From NCBI RefSeq assembly GCF_037126465.1, contig NC_088204.1:72291807-72355806 (forward strand): 64,000 nucleotides of DNA. The letters run 5' to 3'. This document shows positions 9,101-19,507 of this stretch, piece by piece; the first letter of the stretch is position 1; every line of letters begins with the position of its first letter. The translations under genes were made by a program, and so were the position numbers. This DNA comes from Ornithodoros turicata. Taxonomy: Eukaryota > Arthropoda > Arachnida > Ixodida > Argasidae. The notes under the pieces are model-generated. The model was not told where the DNA came from. It saw only the letters and a list, made by a program, of their open reading frames with translations, and did not search any database.

Positions 9101-12100
9101 GGGGCCGCTGCTGTCGCATTCTGCGGATGACGTCATTGCTCCTTCGGGGAGCATGGTGAGAGATAGCGGGAGGCATTGGATGGCGATGCGAAATAGAGCG
9201 CCCCCTTGTGCAAGGCTGTGGTGGCGCTGCGGGCGACAGGACAGACGCTCTCGGTGGCGGCTCTCCACGGCGTTGTTATGGTCTCGTGACCGCGATACGC
9301 GGCGTCGGCGGCAAAAGGGTTTTGGGTCCAGCGTTGTGTACGAGTCTTTGAGCGAGTTTATATTAATCTCACTCCGTTTATTGCTCAACTGATAGTTGTT
9401 GTTTGAGAGCTCAGTTGCTATGCTGTGAGATTGGGGTGTACGGCACGCATACGGCATACGACAATATAAATAAATAAATATAAACGAAAGGACGTGCACG
9501 ATAAATTACGCCACATTATATGGCTTCCCGTGTTGCTACACTTTGCATTATAAAGGCGCTTTCGCGAACCAGTCCGTCCACAAACAGCCGTGTGCATCCC
9601 GTCGTGTATATATTAGACTTGGATACTTTCCTTTTAATTGCCTAATAACGCTTTTGCGACTCGAGCGCGTATATTAGCAGGCTCCAGACTCGCGCAATAT
9701 TATTTTGGTGATGGTGCATATGTTCAGACAAGAGCGGAGGAAAGTTGTTCCCCCCAATTTGCTTTATGTATTTATTCACTTCAGTATATCATTCTCACAT
9801 ACTAGTTTAAATTTAATTAGCGATTAGTAATACTGCAGTATAAAGAATTTAGCACACTACAGTGCTGTAAGATATATTGTAAGCACCTTATGGCTGCAGA
9901 ATCACTGGGTGGATATCTGTAAAATTTTAGTGCCTTCTTTTCTGTGGTGGTCACTGTCACTAATAGGGATTCAGTTGAGTGTTGTGGCAATTCCAATGTA
10001 AACAGTCATCTCCTATATTGGAAAGTGAGTGATTATGGTCAAACAAGTCAAAATAAACATGATACCTTCTACACTACCATATCTGTGATTCCTAAATGTC
10101 AGTATGACAAGGTATGAAGAAATGTTAACGTAGTGCATGCTATCCAAAGCAAGTTCTTCCACATCCCCCTCCCCCATCTACAAACACCCAGAAAACAAAA
10201 AAAAACTGGTCTTGGGTTTGCCTCTGCTAACATAATTTAAATACACAAATGCAGGTATATGCAGTCAAACACATTTGCAATAAGGAAAGCATGAAGATCA
10301 TTGCAGTTGCAACGGTCATGTCAGTAGGTCATGTACATCTTGGTATTTTCGAAATTTCTCGTACATTTCCATGTCTTTTATATTCAGCATGCTGGACATC
10401 TAGTGTGCAACACCTGATATTGAATCAAAATCTGAGCCAGGATTGGGTCATGAACACACCGGTGTAACCTGAGCAACAGAAAGGCAGACCACATGTCAAC
10501 AAGTTGCAAACCGTTGTTCCATCTTGCACATTTGTCATGCTCATCTAGGTATTTTTGAAATTTCTCAACGTGCTGGACATCTAGTGACATCCAGCACGTC
10601 TAGATGTCCAGCACGTTTCATATAAAAGATATGGAAATGTTTGAGAAATTTCAAAAACATGTGGTCTGCCTTATTGTTGCTCATGTTACACCGGTGTGTT
10701 CATGACCCCATACTGGCTCAGATTTTGATTCGATATCAGGTGTTGCACACTAGATGTCCAGCACGTTTAATATAAAAGATATGGAAATGTTTGAGAAATC
10801 TGAAAAATACCTAGATGAGCATGACAAATGTGCAAGATGAAACAGCGGTTTGCAACTTGTTCACATGCCGTCTACCTTATTGTTGCTGAGGTTACACCGG
10901 TGTGTTCATGACCCCATACGGGCTCAGATTTTGATTCGATATCAGGTGTTGCACCCTAGATGTCCAGCACGTTGAATATAAAAGATATGGAAATGCTTGA
11001 GAAATCTGAAAAATACCTAGATGAGCATGACAAATGTGCAAGATGAAACAGCGGTTTGCAACTTGTTCACATGCCGTCTACCTTATTGTTGCTCAGGTTA
11101 CACCGGTGTGTTCATGACACCATACTGGCTCAGATTTTGATTCGATATCAGGTGTTGCACACTAGATGTCCAGCACGTTGAATATAAAAGATATGGAATT
11201 GTTTGAGAAATCCGAAAAATACCTAGATGAGCATGCAAATGTGCAATTTGGAACAGCGGTTTGCAACTTGTTCACATGCCGTCTACCTTATTGTTGCTGA
11301 GGTTACACCGGTGTGTTCATGACCCCATACTGGCTCAGATTTTGATTCGATATCAGGTGTTGCACACTAGATGTCCAGCACGTTGAATATAAAAGATATG
11401 GAAATGCTTGAGAAATCTGAAAAATACCTAGATGAGCATGACAAATGTGCAAGATGAAACAGCGGTTTGCAACTTGTTCACATGCCGTCTACCTTATTGT
11501 TGCTCAGGTTACACCGGTGTGTTCATGACCCCATACTGGCTCAGATTTTGATTCGATATCAGGTGTTGCACACTAGATGTCCAGCACGTTGAATATAAAA
11601 GATATGGAAATGCTTGAGAAATCTGAAAAATACCTAGATGAGCATGACAAATGTGCAAGATGAAACAGCGGTTTGCAACTTGTTCACATGCCGTCTACCT
11701 TATTGTTGCTCAGGTTACACCGGTGTGTTCATGACCCCATACTGGCTCAGATTTTGATTCGATATCAGGTGTTGCACACTAGATGTCCAGAACGTTGAAT
11801 ATAAAAGATATGGAATTGTTTGAGAAATCCGAAAAATACCTAGATGAGCATGCAAATGTGCAATTTGGAACAGCGGTTTGCAACTTGTTGACATGCCGTC
11901 TACCTTATTGTTGCTGAGGTTACACCGGTGTGTTCATGACCCCATACTGGCTCAGATTTTGATTCGATATCAGGTGTTGCACACTAGATGTCCAGCACGT
12001 TGAATATAAAAGATATGGAATTGTTTGAGAAATCCGAAAAATACCTAGATGAGCATGCAAATGTGCAATTTGGAACAGCGGTTTGCAACTTGTTGACATG

Positions 12101-13706
12101 CCGTCTACCTTATTGTTGCTGAGGTTACACCGGTGTGTTCATGACCCCATACTGGCTCAGATTTTGATTCGATATCAGGTGTTGCACACTAGATGTCCAG
12201 CACGTTGAATATAAAAGATATGGAAATGTTTGAGAAATCTGAAAAATACCTAGATGAGCATGCAAATGTGCAATTTGGAACAGCGGTTTGCAACTTGTTG
12301 ACATGCCGTCTACCTTATTGTTGCTCAGGTTACACCGGTGTGTTCATGACCCAATAGTGGCTCCGATTTTGATTCAATATCAGGTGTTGCACACTAGATG
12401 TCCAGCATGTTGAATATAAAAGACATGGAAATGTTTGAGAAATGTGATGTGTGTTTGAGAAACCAAGATGTACATGACCTACTGACATGACCGTTGCAAC
12501 TGCAATAATCTTCATGCTTTCCTTATTGCAAATGTGTTTGACTGCATATACCTGCATTTGTGTATTTAAATTATGTTAGCAGAGGCAAACCCAAGACCAG
12601 TTTTTTTTTGTTTTCTGGGTGTTTGTAGATGGGGGAGGGGGATGTGGAAGAACTTGCTTTGGATAGCATGCACTACGTTAACATTTCTTCATACCTTGTC
12701 ATACTGACATTTAGGAATCACAGATATGGTAGTGTAGAAGGTATCATGTTTATTTTGACTTGTTTGACCATAATCACTCACTTTCCAATATAGGAGATGA
12801 CTGTTTACATTGGAATTGCCACAACACTCAACTGAATCCCTATTAGTGACAGTGACCACCACAGAAAAGAAGGCACTAAAATTTTACAGATATCCACCCA
12901 GTGATTCTGCAGCCATAAGGTGCTTACAATATATCTTACAGCACTGTAGTGTGCTAAATTCTTTATACTGCAGTATTACTAATCGCTAATTAAATTTAAA
13001 CTAGTATGTGAGAATGATATACTGAAGTGAATAAATACATAAAGCAAATTGGGGGGAACAACTTTCCTCCGCTCTTGTCTGAACATATGCACCATCACCA
13101 AAATAATATTGCGCGAGTCTGGAGCCTGCTAATATACGCGCTCGAGTCGCAAAAGCGTTATTAGGCAATTAAAAGGAAAGTATCCAAGTCTAATATATAC
13201 ACGACGGGATGCACACGGCTGTTTGTGGACGGACTGGTTCGCGAAAGCGCCTTTATAATGCAAAGTGTAGCAACACGGGAAGCCATAATAATGTGGCGTA
13301 ATTTATCGTGCACGTCCTTTCGTTTATATTTATTTATTTATATTGTCGTATGCCGTATGCGTGCCGTACACCCCAATCTCACAGCATAGCAACTGAGCTC
13401 TCAAACAACAACTATCAGCTGAGCAATAAACGGAGCGAGATTAATATAAACTCGCTCAAAGACTCGTACACAACGCTGGACCCAAAACCCTTTTGCCGCC
13501 GACGCCGCGTATCGCGGTCACGAGACCATAACAACGCCGTGGAGATCCGCCACCGAGAGCGTCTGTCCTGTCGCCCGCAGCGCCACCACAGCCTTGCACA
13601 AGGGGGCGCTCTATTTCGCATCGCCATCCAATGCCTCCCGCTATCTCTCACCATGCTCCCCGAAGGAGCAATGACGTCATCCGCAGAATGCGACAGCAGC
13701 GGCCCC
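9101..13706. mobile_element. 4.6-kb foldback element with long inverted arms and satellite core
   Basis: Position 9101 pairs with 13706 and the arms run inward for about 1.38 kb (about 9101-10480 against 12310-13706). They differ only by scattered substitutions and a few indels, one at about 9515 against 13287. The outermost bases are GGGGCCGCTG, flanked by TA on both sides. The centre is a tandem array of about 205-bp units. The 133-codon ORF found in both arms is a mirror artefact of the palindrome and has no recognisable domain. No transposase is seen, so the element is non-autonomous. Low arm divergence implies recent formation or arm-to-arm conversion. Confidence 0.85.
10598..12425. repeat. 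Tandem ~205-bp satellite, about nine units
   Basis: The phase marker TTACACCGGTGTGTTCATGA occurs at 10686, 10892, 11098, 11303, 11509, 11715, 11920, 12125 and 12330, giving periods of 205-206 bp. Each unit also carries GATGTCCAGCACGTT. One inverted unit lies in the left arm (about 10385-10590). The forward array therefore meets an inverted copy at a short palindrome (about 10590-10616). Two unit subtypes alternate (AAATGTGCAAGATGAAACAG and AAATGTGCAATTTGGAACAG). Confidence 0.9.
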
Positions 13707-13728
13707 TAGTGGTGAGGCGTCGCTCGTA

Positions 13729-13742
13729 GCGCCCTCTAGTGG
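13729..13742 (-). promoter_or_regulatory. CTCF-core-like motif beside the foldback
   Basis: On the minus strand CCACTAGAGGGCGC matches the published CTCF core CCASYAGRKGGCRS at all 14 positions. A partly similar CCACTAGGGGCC spans the foldback end (13701-13712), and GCACAAGGGGGCGC occurs in both arms (about 9198-9211 and 13596-13609). Occupancy cannot be judged from sequence, and short GC-rich motifs recur by chance in repeats. Confidence 0.25.
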
Positions 13743-13910
13743 TGTACCCTACACAATGGCTAATCCTTCTATTCATCGGAGATAATCCGTCTATTGGGGG
13801 CTGCATTGGAAACAACACCCGTGAGGACGCACCTTGGCATCGGCCGTATGAAACACCACCTCACCCCATGCGCTTTGCACCGCGCCAGGCGAAGCATGGC
13901 ACCCCATGTA

Positions 13911-14245
13911 TTTCTTTCTGTATGTCTTTTCTTTTTTTTTCTTCTTTTTCTTTCTTGTTTTCCTTTTCTTTTCTTCTTTTTCTTTCTTCTTTTCCTTTTC
14001 TTCTCTCCTTTTTCTTTCTTCTTTTCCTTTTCTTCTCTCCTTTTTCTTTCTTCTTTTCCTTTTCTTTTCATTTCTTCTCCTTTCCTTTGCTTTCTTCTTC
14101 TCCTTTTCTTCCCTTTTCTTTTCTTATTTTTCTTTTCGTCCCCTTTTCTTTCCTTCCCCTTCCCTTTTTTTTGTTTGGAATAGCAAGCTGACCTTCGTCT
14201 GGCTGACCTTTCCTTTCTTTTTCTTAATAAACATATCCCCCCCCC
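13911..14245 (+). mobile_element. 5'-truncated I-group LINE 3' end with expanded polypyrimidine tract
   Basis: A TTTTC/CTTTT-rich tract of about 260 bp is followed by GGAATAGCAAGCTGACC and AATAAACATATCCCC, the 3' end seen on the other LINE copies. The flanks are CCCCATGTA (13902-13910) and CCCCATGTA (14246-14254). The T4 copy has the empty site ACCCCATGTATTG at about 36394. This is a clear target-primed insertion truncated to its 3' untranslated region. Confidence 0.75.
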
Positions 14246-14254
14246 CCCCATGTA

Positions 14255-14940
14255 TTGTGTAGTATGCACCTGGGCTTCGTGAGGATTGTGTTGCGTTCCT
14301 TGTTCTTCTATGTTTAATTGCCTGCTCCACTGTAATGTTATCCTTGTTCTCCTCAGTTGTGTGAACCAAGACAAGCTTGCCTACCAATCAGAAGTGCCGC
14401 TTCAAGGGGGGATCTCCCCGGGAGTTTGTTTCTATTTTCCCCCCAAATGCGAAGGAGATCAAAAGTTGCTGCTGTTCTCTCTCACAATTAAGGGCAAGAG
14501 AAGAGCGCAGTTCTGTTGGAACGACAAACTTGGCCTCAGAATCGGTCGCTCTTCCCGGGCCGTTCCTTCCAACTTTTGGTTCGATCCTTTTTCTGAAAAC
14601 GGCATCGGAGGAGCAAGGGAACATGTATTGTCATTGGGCCGAACTTCCATCTTTCGTAAAAAAAAAGTTCATTATTGAAAATTAGTTGAGGGAATGCTTC
14701 ATGCGGTAGCTATAGTGCGCCATAATGCGGCGGGCTTAGCGAAGAATGTATCCCCGAATAGTTATTGCAAACAGAAAGAAAGAGATACGAATGCCATGAT
14801 TACAAAACACAATTCTGACCACAGTTGGAGTAGACACTATGTATTTAGTGTACACACCTACATCAGGTTCTTAACTTCTTGCAGTGATCCTAGACATCAT
14901 GGCGGTTAATAGACAAGCAAGCTGGCGCTTGCGGGCTGAT
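14255..14940. repeat. Conserved 3'-flank block, copy 2 (downstream of T2)
   Basis: Apart from a few substitutions this matches 36403-37090. It contains TGCCTGCTCCACTGTAATGT, a plus-strand TTGTTCTCCTCAG followed by TTGTGTGAACC, the GCGAAGGAGATCAA stretch and the gene-proximal TATTTAGTGTACACACCTAC. Frames are open over about 100 codons on both strands but are not conserved between copies, so no coding function is claimed. Confidence 0.55.
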
Positions 14941-14948
14941 ACGTTGAG

Positions 14949-16397
14949 TCACATACCACTTATGACGACGGTAACGACAACAGTAATTGAGTTGTCGTGA
15001 ACAAAACCTCCATTCAGTGCATCTTCCAGTTTGCACAACTCCATGATGCCGTAGCCATTATTTGTACTTTCAACAGGCCTATTGAAACAATGAGGTACGT
15101 TTTTGAACGCTTTTCGTACATCAACACAATACTGAATATTCTTTTTGTCGTCAGTTGGATGGATCAAGGAGAACGTATAGGGAAATAAGAAGGGCCATTT
15201 CAAGAGAGAGTCTTTGGTGCCACGACAAATACACAGAAAAACATCTATGTACATAATTCCATCATATTGTTTGAATTTCACCCTTAACTTTACGGAGTAG
15301 CCATACAATGCAAAAACATCAGAGTAGATGTCGGCACACCCCTCCTCATTTATTGCTTTCTTCCGAAGCTCGTTGACATCTTGGACGTGAAAAAAGGCAA
15401 CGTTGGCTCCGTATCCATTTGAATCCCGTAGAGTTTGGAGAATATCTTTCATGCTGCTCAGTTTGTCGTCGGTTGACGAGGAATGATCTTGCATACGTTT
15501 CGACATCCCTTCAAGTTTTTCGGAGCATTGTTTCTGCCCTTCACCAGATGTCACTACCTTCTGAGCTACTTCTTTTTGCAATTTGATCAGAGCAGTCAGC
15601 CTGTCCCGATTTGAAGTGACGATATTCTGAACTTCGGCGCCACGTCCAACTTCGTTGCTAAATTGGTCTTCAATAGAAGATAGCGCTTCCGTAACCGTAT
15701 GCATAGTAGTGGCCAAGTTTGATACACCTTCTGTGGAAAGCCTATGTTCCTCTTGAATCGTGCGGAGTACTTGAGCATAATTCACGACGCACTCTTTTGT
15801 AGTGTCGATCCCGACAGCATGGCTATTTAGGTGGTCTTCCATAGCACGTAGCTTATCGGCTATATCTACAAGTGAGGCGGTGATGTCTCTTCCAATCCCG
15901 ACGATGCTGCTGTCAATGTCAACATCTTCGCTCGGTCCATTTTGTGCCCCGCATTCTTCTCCCATGTAATGTCTGATTATATCTTTACGGAGCACCGTGG
16001 CACAGCACTTCCGACATGTTAATGAATGAAACCCACAGTCATTCAGGAAGTGAGGTTTCATTCGTTCCAGCGATCCGACGAAATTACATCCCCGTTTAAA
16101 GTTGCAACAGCGCACCTCCAGTTTCTGCAGAGGGGTCGTTGCGATTAGTGAAGTTTGGACTTCGCTTTCAAGAAAGCCTTGCTTGTCGAGCGGACAGCGT
16201 TGGTTGGTTCGAAGAACGCTATGGTAACATACCTCACAAAGGGAGTGCAAACACTGGAGCCTGAAGATCTTCTCGGGAATAACGGCGCACAAGTCACACG
16301 ATATTGCCGATGGGAGAGCCACAAATTGCAAGGGACGCCATGCTAGGGCTTCAAAATGTCCCAGAAGGTAACTTTCGGAAGGCATCTCACTGTCCAA
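14949..16397 (-). CDS. TRAF6-like RING/zinc-finger/MATH protein T2 (type 2), 482 aa
   Basis: This intronless gene begins MDSEMPSESYLLGHF. The RING ligands are C34, C37, C49, H51, C54, C57, C68 and D71 (CPLD). Two TRAF zinc fingers follow, then a full-length coiled coil including the GEGQKQCSEKLEGMSKRM segment that T1 lacks, and a MATH domain. Its RING and finger region differs clearly from type 1, while the central coiled coil is almost the same. A second in-frame ATG (residue 5) aligns with the type-1 start, so either may be used. It is predicted to be a cytoplasmic ubiquitin-signalling adaptor from its domain architecture. It is nearly identical to T4, with three nucleotide differences noticed and one amino-acid change (V to G near the C terminus). 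The upstream TATA position is degraded. Confidence 0.85.
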   Translation of the reverse strand: MDSEMPSESYLLGHFEALAWRPLQFVALPSAISCDLCAVIPEKIFRLQCLHSLCEVCYHSVLRTNQRCPLDKQGFLESEVQTSLIATTPLQKLEVRCCNFKRGCNFVGSLERMKPHFLNDCGFHSLTCRKCCATVLRKDIIRHYMGEECGAQNGPSEDVDIDSSIVGIGRDITASLVDIADKLRAMEDHLNSHAVGIDTTKECVVNYAQVLRTIQEEHRLSTEGVSNLATTMHTVTEALSSIEDQFSNEVGRGAEVQNIVTSNRDRLTALIKLQKEVAQKVVTSGEGQKQCSEKLEGMSKRMQDHSSSTDDKLSSMKDILQTLRDSNGYGANVAFFHVQDVNELRKKAINEEGCADIYSDVFALYGYSVKLRVKFKQYDGIMYIDVFLCICRGTKDSLLKWPFLFPYTFSLIHPTDDKKNIQYCVDVRKAFKNVPHCFNRPVESTNNGYGIMELCKLEDALNGGFVHDNSITVVVTVVISGM

Positions 16398-16683
16398 AAC
16401 GAAGTCTTCTTCGAATCTCCGGCCGGCAAGGAAAGCGCACGTGGCATACAGCGTATGCGTCTGTTCCGCCCAGTGTCTTTAGAATCTTTAGCACGGGAGT
16501 AGTTGAATGCCGGCGCTTGTACTGATAAGAGGTGCATGGCTCTTTTTATCGGAACAAAGTCAAGTGCGTCACTTTTGGATGATGTCCACGATAAAGCGCC
16601 AGACGATGTTCAAAGACGTCTATCTAACGCGTTGAAGTGCTTTGGATGATGGTACGGGCTCCGACTAACAGTCCTATTGTAAT
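16398..16683. other. Upstream region of T2
   Basis: This aligns with the upstream regions of T1, T3 and T5, including the 5' UTR and a GTGACGCACTT element where type 1 has GTGACGTACTT. The type-1 GCTATATAG is GCTAAAGAT here (about 16489-16497), so no TATA box is recognisable. Homology is interrupted at 16689 by a solo LTR and picks up again in weak form from about 17674. Confidence 0.5.
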
Positions 16684-16688
16684 GCTAT

Positions 16689-17673
16689 TGTCACGGGTTC
16701 GGGTGACGATACCGAGTAATGTCTGGAACTCCGTGACTAATTATGATTCGGACTCAGCGGGTCAAGCGGCTGCAGTCAGTGGCTGAACGATTGCACACGT
16801 ACACAGAACTACAACCAACAACATATTTACTCATGCTACAATAATGTTGCAAAAACTGAGATTACACAGAGCCAGTACCACTTCAAACCAAACAGTCACA
16901 CTTAGCTCAGTTCTGCGATGTCTTGGAGGGGGTCAATCGCTGCCTACTTCCGACGGTGGTTCTCGGTGGGTCCCTTGAGTCGTCGCTTCACTCACACGCG
17001 TCACAACACTTGCCGAACTCAGTCAGCTTTCACACACATTTCTAACTTGTATCATCGTCCACCTGCAGGACATTGCCGCCACTCCTCTAACTTCCCCACC
17101 ACTCTCTCGCTGGGACTCTTAACTGGCCACCTTGCGACGACTGCCCCACTTTCCCTCAGTTACCCCTTATATTACCTCGGGAAACGGGGTTCCCAAATGT
17201 CACTTCACGGAGCATCCCCCATTTCTGAGAAAAGGTAATCACCCCTCTCCCAAAACACAGCTGGTATTTTTACGTAAAAAAAAGAAACAATAACAACACA
17301 ACAAAAAAGAAAACTTCTTTCAACGCATCATTGCGAAGACGACCCTCAAGTTCTGGACCTTAAAACAGAATTCTATTCTACAACACGGCCTCTGGTTAAT
17401 GTACACGGTCCGAACGACCCGAAAGCAGCAGCACTGGTCGCGCCGCGGGGTGCCAAGAACAACCCGGAGGGCACAAACACAGTCGCGTCGAAGTGTCGTG
17501 TTTCTCAACGTGGACTGTTCCTCCACGAGTCTAACCAAGCATCTGGACGCCATAAATCTGAGCATCCCGAAGATGTCATGGCCCACCGAACCAGAGTGTG
17601 TTCTTCCAAATTGACTCTCCCAAAAACTGTTAAACGACAAAAATCCACAAAACAATCTTGTCGCCCTGTGACA
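16689..17673. mobile_element. Solo LTR with 5-bp target duplication (copy A)
   Basis: The element starts TGTCACGGG and ends CCCTGTGACA, giving TGTCAC...GTGACA inverted termini. It is flanked by GCTAT (16684-16688) and GCTAT (17674-17678). At 985 bp and without internal retroviral coding, it fits an LTR left by recombination between two LTRs. The orientation is unresolved. Open frames inside it (for example 16918-17238 and 17320-17739 minus) have no recognisable domain. A copy is at 38837-39823 and relatives are at 23778 and about 54462. Confidence 0.8.
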
Positions 17674-17678
17674 GCTAT

Positions 17679-18185
17679 TATTACCAGATAAATTATTTCT
17701 TGATTTACAGCCTAGTCCAAAACACGTTAAATAATGCAAACGAACGCTTGGATTTATTTCCGCTCATATTTTTAAACAGCGAGGTTCTAATTCCGATAAG
17801 TACCGAATTAGTAGTTTCTCCGATATGAAAATGCAGCGCGATGTGGCTTTCAGGTGGCGTACGCGAACGTGTCGCAGATATTAGGTTAGCAGCAGGCGTG
17901 TAATGCATTGCGTGTGCCCTTCTCTCCCCCTTTCCTCCTCCCTTCTGTGCTGAATTTCGGTGTAAATAAACTTTGTAGTTGGGCATAGTGTGCTCCTTCC
18001 TCTCAATCTGTGTCCTTTGTGGTGTAGCTAGAGAAGAACTCCAGAACAACGAAACATGCATTACCGAGTTTTCTGCTTCTCTACGACTTCAGTGTAACAT
18101 GCATAAATGCCATGCATCAGTCACAATTTCACAGCCCTTACTGACATAAGTGCACGTTGTACTGAGAGAATGTGCCGTAGTATTA
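17679..18185. other. Remnant of ancestral gene-upstream region
   Basis: Matches to the T3/T5 upstream region are weak but in order: a CCGAATTAG stretch, GTGTCGCAGxxATTA, GCxGGCGTG, CCATGCATCAGTC, and CTGACATAAGTGCACGTTGT near 18140-18162. An inserted stretch at about 17930-18060 ends near a plus-strand GTAAATAAAC. I see no gene. Confidence 0.35.
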
Positions 18186-18189
18186 GCAT

Positions 18190-18870
18190 AGCTGGGCGAA
18201 CTCACTCATAAGGGCCCTCATGAGTGCCGCTCACTCTCTCCTCACGCCTTTGAGGTGAGGGTGAGTGAGGGCAAGCCCGCGATGAGGCCATCCGTGAGTG
18301 CACTCATGAGGTTTTACCCTCTCCTCTCCTCTCCTGTGAGTGCACCCATGAGGTTTAGCCCCTCATAAGACCTCCTGTGAGTGCACTGATGAGGTCTCAG
18401 GTGCGCCAGGTCTGTGTGGGCAAAGTCACCAGTGAGGCATGAGGGGTGTAAGGTCGGTATGAGTGCATTTAGAAATGATGTCAAATGAGGCATGTTGGAC
18501 ATGAGCAAGTTATGAAGGCACTCACCCGTGAGACCTTCTCTTTCTTATTTTTTTTTTCATCAGCATTAAACATATCCCCCCTCCCCCTTCAGGAACGCGA
18601 AGCCTATTGACGACGCTCAAGGCATGAGGCTTAAAACGGTACGACGTATGTTCTGAGGGCACTCACCAACCTCATGCCTCTCATGCATGAGCCATGACAG
18701 CATCCCTCATCATGATGTTGTGCCGCAGATCATAGGCCTACTTCTGATGGCCCTCATGGATGAGATGAGCATGAGTTTTAAACCGTGTGAAGGCTGTTAT
18801 ACGACTGAGTGCAGTGAACCGCAGTATAGTTCCTTTTTACTTTTTTTTGCGTGGGTGGGGTGGACGAGTA
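18190..18870. mobile_element. Non-coding repeat rich in CTCATGAGTG-type motifs
   Basis: Starting near GCTGGGCGAACTCACTCATAAGG, the stretch contains many CTCATGAGG, GTGAGTGCACTCATGAGG and ACCTCATGC motifs in both orientations. It also holds a 3' LINE-like TTAAACATATCCCCCC at about 18565-18582. Dense subterminal repeats next to a TGGGCGAA start suggest a non-autonomous hAT-like element. I could not fix both ends. Duplicated at 40340-41020. Confidence 0.4.
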
Positions 18871-18929
18871 TCTATTTTTTGATAAAGAAGAAAACGAGGA
18901 GGAAAGGTCGGCAGGGAAAAGAGTTCGAG

Positions 18930-19505
18930 GTAGCTCGATCGTTACACGTAACTCGTTACTGTAAGTAAGTTCATTTTTTTAGTAACGTGTAACTTAACTC
19001 GGTACTTTTGCGCTGTGGTAACTTTCAGAGGAACTCGTTTCTTTTTCAGGCAACTTTGTCAAAGTAACATAAGTTAAGTTCCAAGTTACTTTCAGTTGGC
19101 TTTTCACTCACGTTCGCATATTTTCTTGCTTTCTCTCCGGTTCCTTCGTGGCATTTTTTGCAATAAAATGTGATATTCAATCAATGACAGTATTTTATTC
19201 AGGAAGTAAGGAACCGCTACCATTGAAATGAAGCTGAGCCATTGTGCGCCCACAGAAATGATCTAAGCGTGTTGCACTCCTCCGCAGGCAACTCAAGGCC
19301 TAACTCAACTGCTCGCGCGCTCTGCACATGCGTAATCCTATTTTGTGTCCGAAGTGACTTGGAAGTAACCCGTTCTTTTTTCTAAGTAACTCAGTGACTG
19401 CGAGTTACATTTCGGGCTGAAGAACTTCGTTATTAACTTAGTTACATTTTCCACACGGTAACTTAGCTCGTAATCAGTTCTTTTTGACGGGTAACTTCTC
19501 AATCT
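18930..19505. mobile_element. hAT-like relic with GTAACT/AGTTAC subterminal motifs
   Basis: Both ends hold dense GTAACT, AGTTAC and GTAACG motifs (about 18945-19100 and 19360-19500) around a unique middle. This organisation is typical of hAT-like MITEs, but neither terminus nor target duplication could be fixed, so the class is tentative. Duplicated at 41080-41655. Confidence 0.45.
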
Positions 19506-19507
19506 AT

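Noticed and set aside
9098..9499. 133-codon ORF in each foldback arm (also 13308-13709)
   Set aside because: Its duplication follows from the palindrome, it has no recognisable domain and its start and end straddle the element terminus.
10600..12420. CRISPR-like array in the repeat core
   Set aside because: Units are ~205 bp without short repeats and unique spacers, in a eukaryotic foldback element.
13769..14374. 201-codon Lys/Arg/Glu-rich minus-strand ORF
   Set aside because: It is the translation of the polypyrimidine tract; low-complexity frames of this kind are open by composition alone.
17320..17739. 139-codon minus-strand ORF, identical in the copy at 39470-39889
   Set aside because: It straddles the right half of the solo LTR and its flank; identity reflects the recent duplication, not coding constraint.
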